Below are positions 60,152 to 64,000 of a stretch of 64,000 bases of DNA, in pieces. The translations under genes and the position numbers were made by a program. Origin of the DNA: Eulemur rufifrons (taxonomy: Eukaryota; Chordata; Mammalia; Primates; Lemuridae); NCBI RefSeq assembly GCF_041146395.1, contig NC_091012.1, positions 16,172,193 to 16,236,192 on the forward strand, read 5' to 3'. Position 1 is the first letter of the stretch; every line of letters begins with the position of its first letter. The notes beneath the pieces were generated by a model. It did not search any database. It was not told the DNA's origin and was given only the letters and a program-made list of their open reading frames with translations.

Positions 60152-61354
60152 GACTCATCATGCCAAGAACCAGGAACATCTCAACTTAAATGAGAATAGT
60201 CAATGATGAGGGCATAGATATTAGAATTATTTGAAAGTATTAGAAATAAACCATCACAAGAATGCCTCAGGCTGGGAACAGTGGCTGATACCTGTAATCC
60301 TAGTGCTCTGGGTGGCTGAAGTGGGGCGATTGCTTGAGGTCAGGAGTTTGAGACCAGCCTGAGCAAGAACAAGACCCTGTCTCTACGTAAATAGAACAGT
60401 TAGCTAGGCACCATGCAAACACCTGTAGTCCCAGCTACTCAGGAGGCTGAGGCAGGAGGATTGCTTGAGCCAAGGAGTTTAAGGCTGCTGTGAGCTACAA
60501 TGATGTGACTGCACTCTAGCTGCGGTGACAGAGTGAGACCCTGTCTCAAAAAAAAAAAAAAAAAGTATGCCTGAATGAGGAATTATAAACACATTCAAAG
60601 CAGATGAAAACAGAAGTCTCAGCAAAGAGACAGGATATAAAAAAGAACCAAATGGCAAGTTTAAAAGTTAAAAATATATACAATAATGGAAATAAAAACC
60701 TTAATTGATGTGTCCAACAGCAGAATGGACAGAATAGAGGACAGAATCAGTGAACTGAAGATAGAGCAACGGAAAAGTTCCAATCTGAACAGCAGAGCAA
60801 AAAGATAGATAGAAAAAAATAAGTAAAGCCTGAGGGACAATAGGGCTATAATAAAAGATCTGATATTTCTGTTATCAAAATCCCAGAAGGAGAGCAAAAA
60901 AGACTAGGATTGAAAATGTATAAAAATAAATTCGTAAAAACCTCCCAAATTGGGCAAAAGTCATAAACTTATATAGCACACATATTAAAGAAACCGAGTG
61001 AATCCCAAACAGGATAAACCTAAAGAAATCCATACCAAGATGTGTCATAATCAGAAAGGCAGAAAACTAAAGACAAAGATAAATTTTTGAAATCAGTGAA
61101 AGAGACATGACACCTTACCTAAAGGGAATAAGAATTCAAATGACAGGGGAATTCCTATCAGAAAACATGGAGGCCAGAAAAGTGGCACAAGAGCTTTCAA
61201 GTGCAAAAAATCATCTAACTACACCAACTAAAAAAAAGGGAAGAGTGGATTTTAAAGAAATGACCCAGCTATAGGGTGCCGGTATGAAACTCACTTCAAA
61301 TACAGTGATAAAAATAGATTGAAAGTACACATGAATGTTCATGGCACCTTTATT
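59371..61354 (-). repeat. Inverted duplication, arm 2
   Basis: Reverse-complement partner of arm 1 (38861-41904) without the L1 at 39634-40682. It contains an Alu (60270-60563) and a (TA)n tract (60123-60152) that match their arm-1 partners, so the duplication is younger than both. Confidence 0.95.
60270..60563 (+). mobile_element. Alu SINE (arm-2 copy of 40704-41008)
   Basis: 'ggctgggaacagtggctgat' to an 18-base A tail. It is the same insertion as the antisense Alu in arm 1. Confidence 0.93.
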
Positions 61355-61725
61355 TATATATTTTTTATTTATTTATTTATTTTTATTTCAGCTTATTATG
61401 CAGGTACAAAAGTTCAGGTTACATAAGTTGACAAAATTTATTGTTTTGGGACTTTCTGATAAAGACCATTCTCACTGGAGATAAGTGATATCTCACTGTG
61501 GCTTTGATGTGCATTTCCCTGATGAATAGAGATTTTGAGCATTTTTCATGTTTGTTGGCCATTGATCTGTCTTCTTTTGAAAAGTTTCTGTTCATGTCCT
61601 TTGCCTACTTTTTAATGGGGATGTTTTATTTTTTCTTGCTGATTTTCCTGAGTTCTACATAGGTTCTAGTCATGAGCCCTTTATCAGATGTGTAGCATGC
61701 AAATATTTTGTCCCACATAAAGCTG
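61355..61725 (-). mobile_element. L1 3' end, antisense, with 3' UTR/ORF2 deletion
   Basis: T-rich start, then 40 bases of antisense 3' UTR (cagcttattatgcaggtaca) joined directly to ORF2 text (tgttttgggactttctgata), skipping most of the 3' UTR and the ORF2 end. It continues to 'ttatcagatgtgtagcatgc'. It directly abuts arm 2. Confidence 0.88.
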
Positions 61726-63470
61726 TTTTTAAGAAGCAATCCCAAGTGTAATATGAGCAATGTGATGTCATTTCTATAAATTCATGGATGGCTGGAGTAC
61801 TAGATAGAAACCTTTGGTCAGTAGAGCTGACATTCATATTTCCTGAGTCTATGCCAATTTTTCATTCATGTTCCTATTTCCTTCTCCTTTTCCTTCCCTT
61901 GTTTCTCATCCTTTAAAAGCAGGCCCTTTCTTGTCACTCATTAGCTTCATGGTTCTTTTATTTGAAAATATTTCTCTTCTGGTCCTTTCCTCCCTGCCTC
62001 CCATCCTCTCTCCCTTCCTTCTTTCCTTTCTTCCTGTTTTCAAAAGCAGGATTAGTATTTTCTCAGAGAATGATTTCAAGCTGGTTTTGAATAACTGATT
62101 GTAATCAGCATCAGATTCTCCCTTCAATCCACCATAATTCCTCACAGTGTCAGACTCATCCTCTGGGGGTTGTTTGGAAGAGCGCAGATCTGTGAGAGAG
62201 TAGAGGAAGTTTGTCACACAGGAACGGGGGTGAGAGTGGGCAGTTGCCATTCCATGCAGGTCTGAGGCCCTGGCTATGCACTTTCCAGCTGAGTGTCTTA
62301 ATTTCTTAATCTTCTCCTTTCCTTGTCTCCTCAGTGCTGCTGAGTATCTTTATATTCAAAATGGGCAGCATGTGTTTAAATCATGCTGTCTGGTGCTTGG
62401 ACCAATGACATATTTTTTTCTCCTTAATGGTCTATCTTGTATTTGCAGCCCTTGTTTCTGATTATTTCGAGAGTTACTCATGTCCAGCTGTTGGAATGAA
62501 GGAGAGAAGAGGACTCTGGAACAAGCAGTGTGAGTAGAGAGAGTGGAGAATCTCATCCATTTATGCCGGAATCATATAGCTAGTTCCAGGGAGGTAAATG
62601 AGGCCTTAGGTAGGGGTGGGTGCTCTGCAGGATGTTATTGCCCCTTAAGTAGCCTTTTCAGCAGCTTGTGGGGGGTGTTGCTCTTCGGAGAGCAAGGTTG
62701 GGCTGGATGTCTAGTTCTGACTTTCCTGCTGTCTCTCTGCTTGACTGAGATCCTCATTTTCCTTTCACAGCACACTCCAGAACACTGACAAGTCAGATTC
62801 CTGTATTTGAAACAAAATCATAGCAGAGACTAACAATTCCAGGAACTCTATCTTCTAGACAAAGGGATTGCTTCTGCTTTCTTTCTTTCCCCAATGCTTC
62901 TATATAGCTGATCTCTTTCTGCAGTGTTGATAGATGGCCTAGCAATCTGGTCTACTCTTCTCTCCTTTCCTCTCTTCCCACTTGTTTCTTTCCACTATTT
63001 TGCCTGAAGGCTGATCAGAGTGAAGACTATGGCTGCAGTGGGTCCATGATGGGTGGGAGTAGAATTCTTCAGAGATCCTATCTCGCTCCACCTTTACTAG
63101 TTTTCTTGGGCACTAATCAGAGTCCAGCACACAGTGGGCACTGGGAGCAACTGTCTTTAGTCTCCTCTCTGGTGCAAAGAACCTATAAAGATTCTAGTGT
63201 TCTACCTTCTGGGGACTATGGTCTCAGGCTGGCTGGCCAGCTCATGGCCTCTTCAATGGGTGATGCACTTGGTACTTGGAAGAACCTCTGGCAGTGGGGG
63301 TACTGATTTGGGAAGGCATGAGGCGCACTTTCTCCCTGGCACCCTGTGGGCATTTTCATATCCAGCAGCCTGGGAGGGAGCAAGGGAAAACCCTAAAGAA
63401 ACTGTAGTTCAGAAAGATTACAGGTTGTAAGGTCAGCACAGAAAAATTAATTTTACTTATATATGGTTAT
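61726..63470. other. Unique DNA
   Basis: No gene, exon or repeat recognised with confidence. Open frames of 60-114 codons lack known motifs. Confidence 0.35.
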
Positions 63471-63479
63471 AACAAAAAA

Positions 63480-64000
63480 TTAAAAATAAACACTAACAGA
63501 ATTTGTCACCACTAGATTTGGCCTATAAGAAATGCTTAAAATTACTCTATATGTTGAACAAAACAATCGACACCCAACATCATGGAAACAACCAAAAGTA
63601 AAAACTCACAGCTCTTGCAAAACAGTAATACAAGGGAGAAAACAAAGCAAATAGGTATCAATCAACATGATGACTCATGTAATATCTAACATATCAATAT
63701 TAATATTGAATGTAAATGGTCTAAATGCCCCACTTAAAAGACACAGATTGGTGGAATAGATTAAAAAAAAAACACAACCCAAATATACTCTGTCTTCAAG
63801 AAGCTCGTTTAACTTGTAAAGATTTTCATAGACTGGAAGTAATGGGGTGGAAAATAATATTCCACACAAACGGATACCAATAACAAGCAGGAGTAGCTAT
63901 TCTTATACGAGTTGAAACAGACTTAAATCAGCAACAGTAAAAAAAGACAAAAATGGTCATTATACAATGATAAAGGGATGAATTCAACAAGAAGTTGTAA
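63480..64000 (+). mobile_element. Old L1, start of ORF2 (continues beyond window)
   Basis: Sense text 'attgaatgtaaatggtctaa' and 'tctgtcttcaagaagctcg' is the beginning of the endonuclease domain, carrying stops such as TAG after 'ttggtggaa'. The window ends inside it. Confidence 0.85.

Overview
The window is genomic DNA from a strepsirrhine primate, most likely a Malagasy lemur. The evidence is four recognisable Alu SINE copies plus a fifth in an inverted duplicate, two of them with the right-arm wording typical of lemur Alus, and a nearly intact ~7.9 kb L1 of a non-human lineage with a repeated GC-rich 5' UTR. The rest is old L1M, MIR, L2 and hAT debris. There is no bacterial gene organisation. 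More than half of the window is L1.

Layout: 1-2.2 kb is old non-coding DNA. 2.2-2.5 kb holds a tandemly duplicated, frameshifted KRAB-A exon. 2.9-4.5 kb is a twin-primed (inverted) L1. 5.5-13.45 kb is the full-length L1 with ORF1 and ORF2, broken only by three in-frame TGA codons. 13.8-20.4 kb is antisense L1M interrupted by an unnamed ~150 bp repeat and a young truncated L1. 20.8-22.5 kb is GC-rich. 22.2-27.1 kb carries exons of the Cor1/Xlr/Xmr (SYCP3-like) meiotic chromatin family as two convergent partial copies. 27.6-28.95 kb is a compact promoter-intron-poly(A) gene that looks like the CSAG/TRAG3 cancer-testis family. 35.3-36.1 kb holds two C-terminal SYCP3/Xlr-like exons on the minus strand. 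38.9-41.9 kb and 59.4-61.35 kb are arms of a ~2 kb inverted duplication, one arm carrying an extra L1. 44.0-45.26 kb is a decayed second copy of the CSAG-like gene. 51.6 kb holds one isolated exon encoding the TM1-TM2 region of a GABA-A receptor theta-like (GABRQ) subunit. 52.6-59.4 kb is mostly old L1. The window ends inside an old L1 ORF2.

Reading together: Xlr-family genes, CSAG genes and GABRQ are all X-linked, and in mouse the Xlr3/4/5 cluster lies close to Gabrq. The window is therefore probably X-chromosomal, in a region equivalent to human Xq28 where germline-expressed gene families duplicate and decay among dense L1. That placement is inference from gene content recalled without database access. 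No complete conventional protein-coding gene was found. The best candidate for a working gene is the small CSAG-like transcript at 28.2-28.95 kb.
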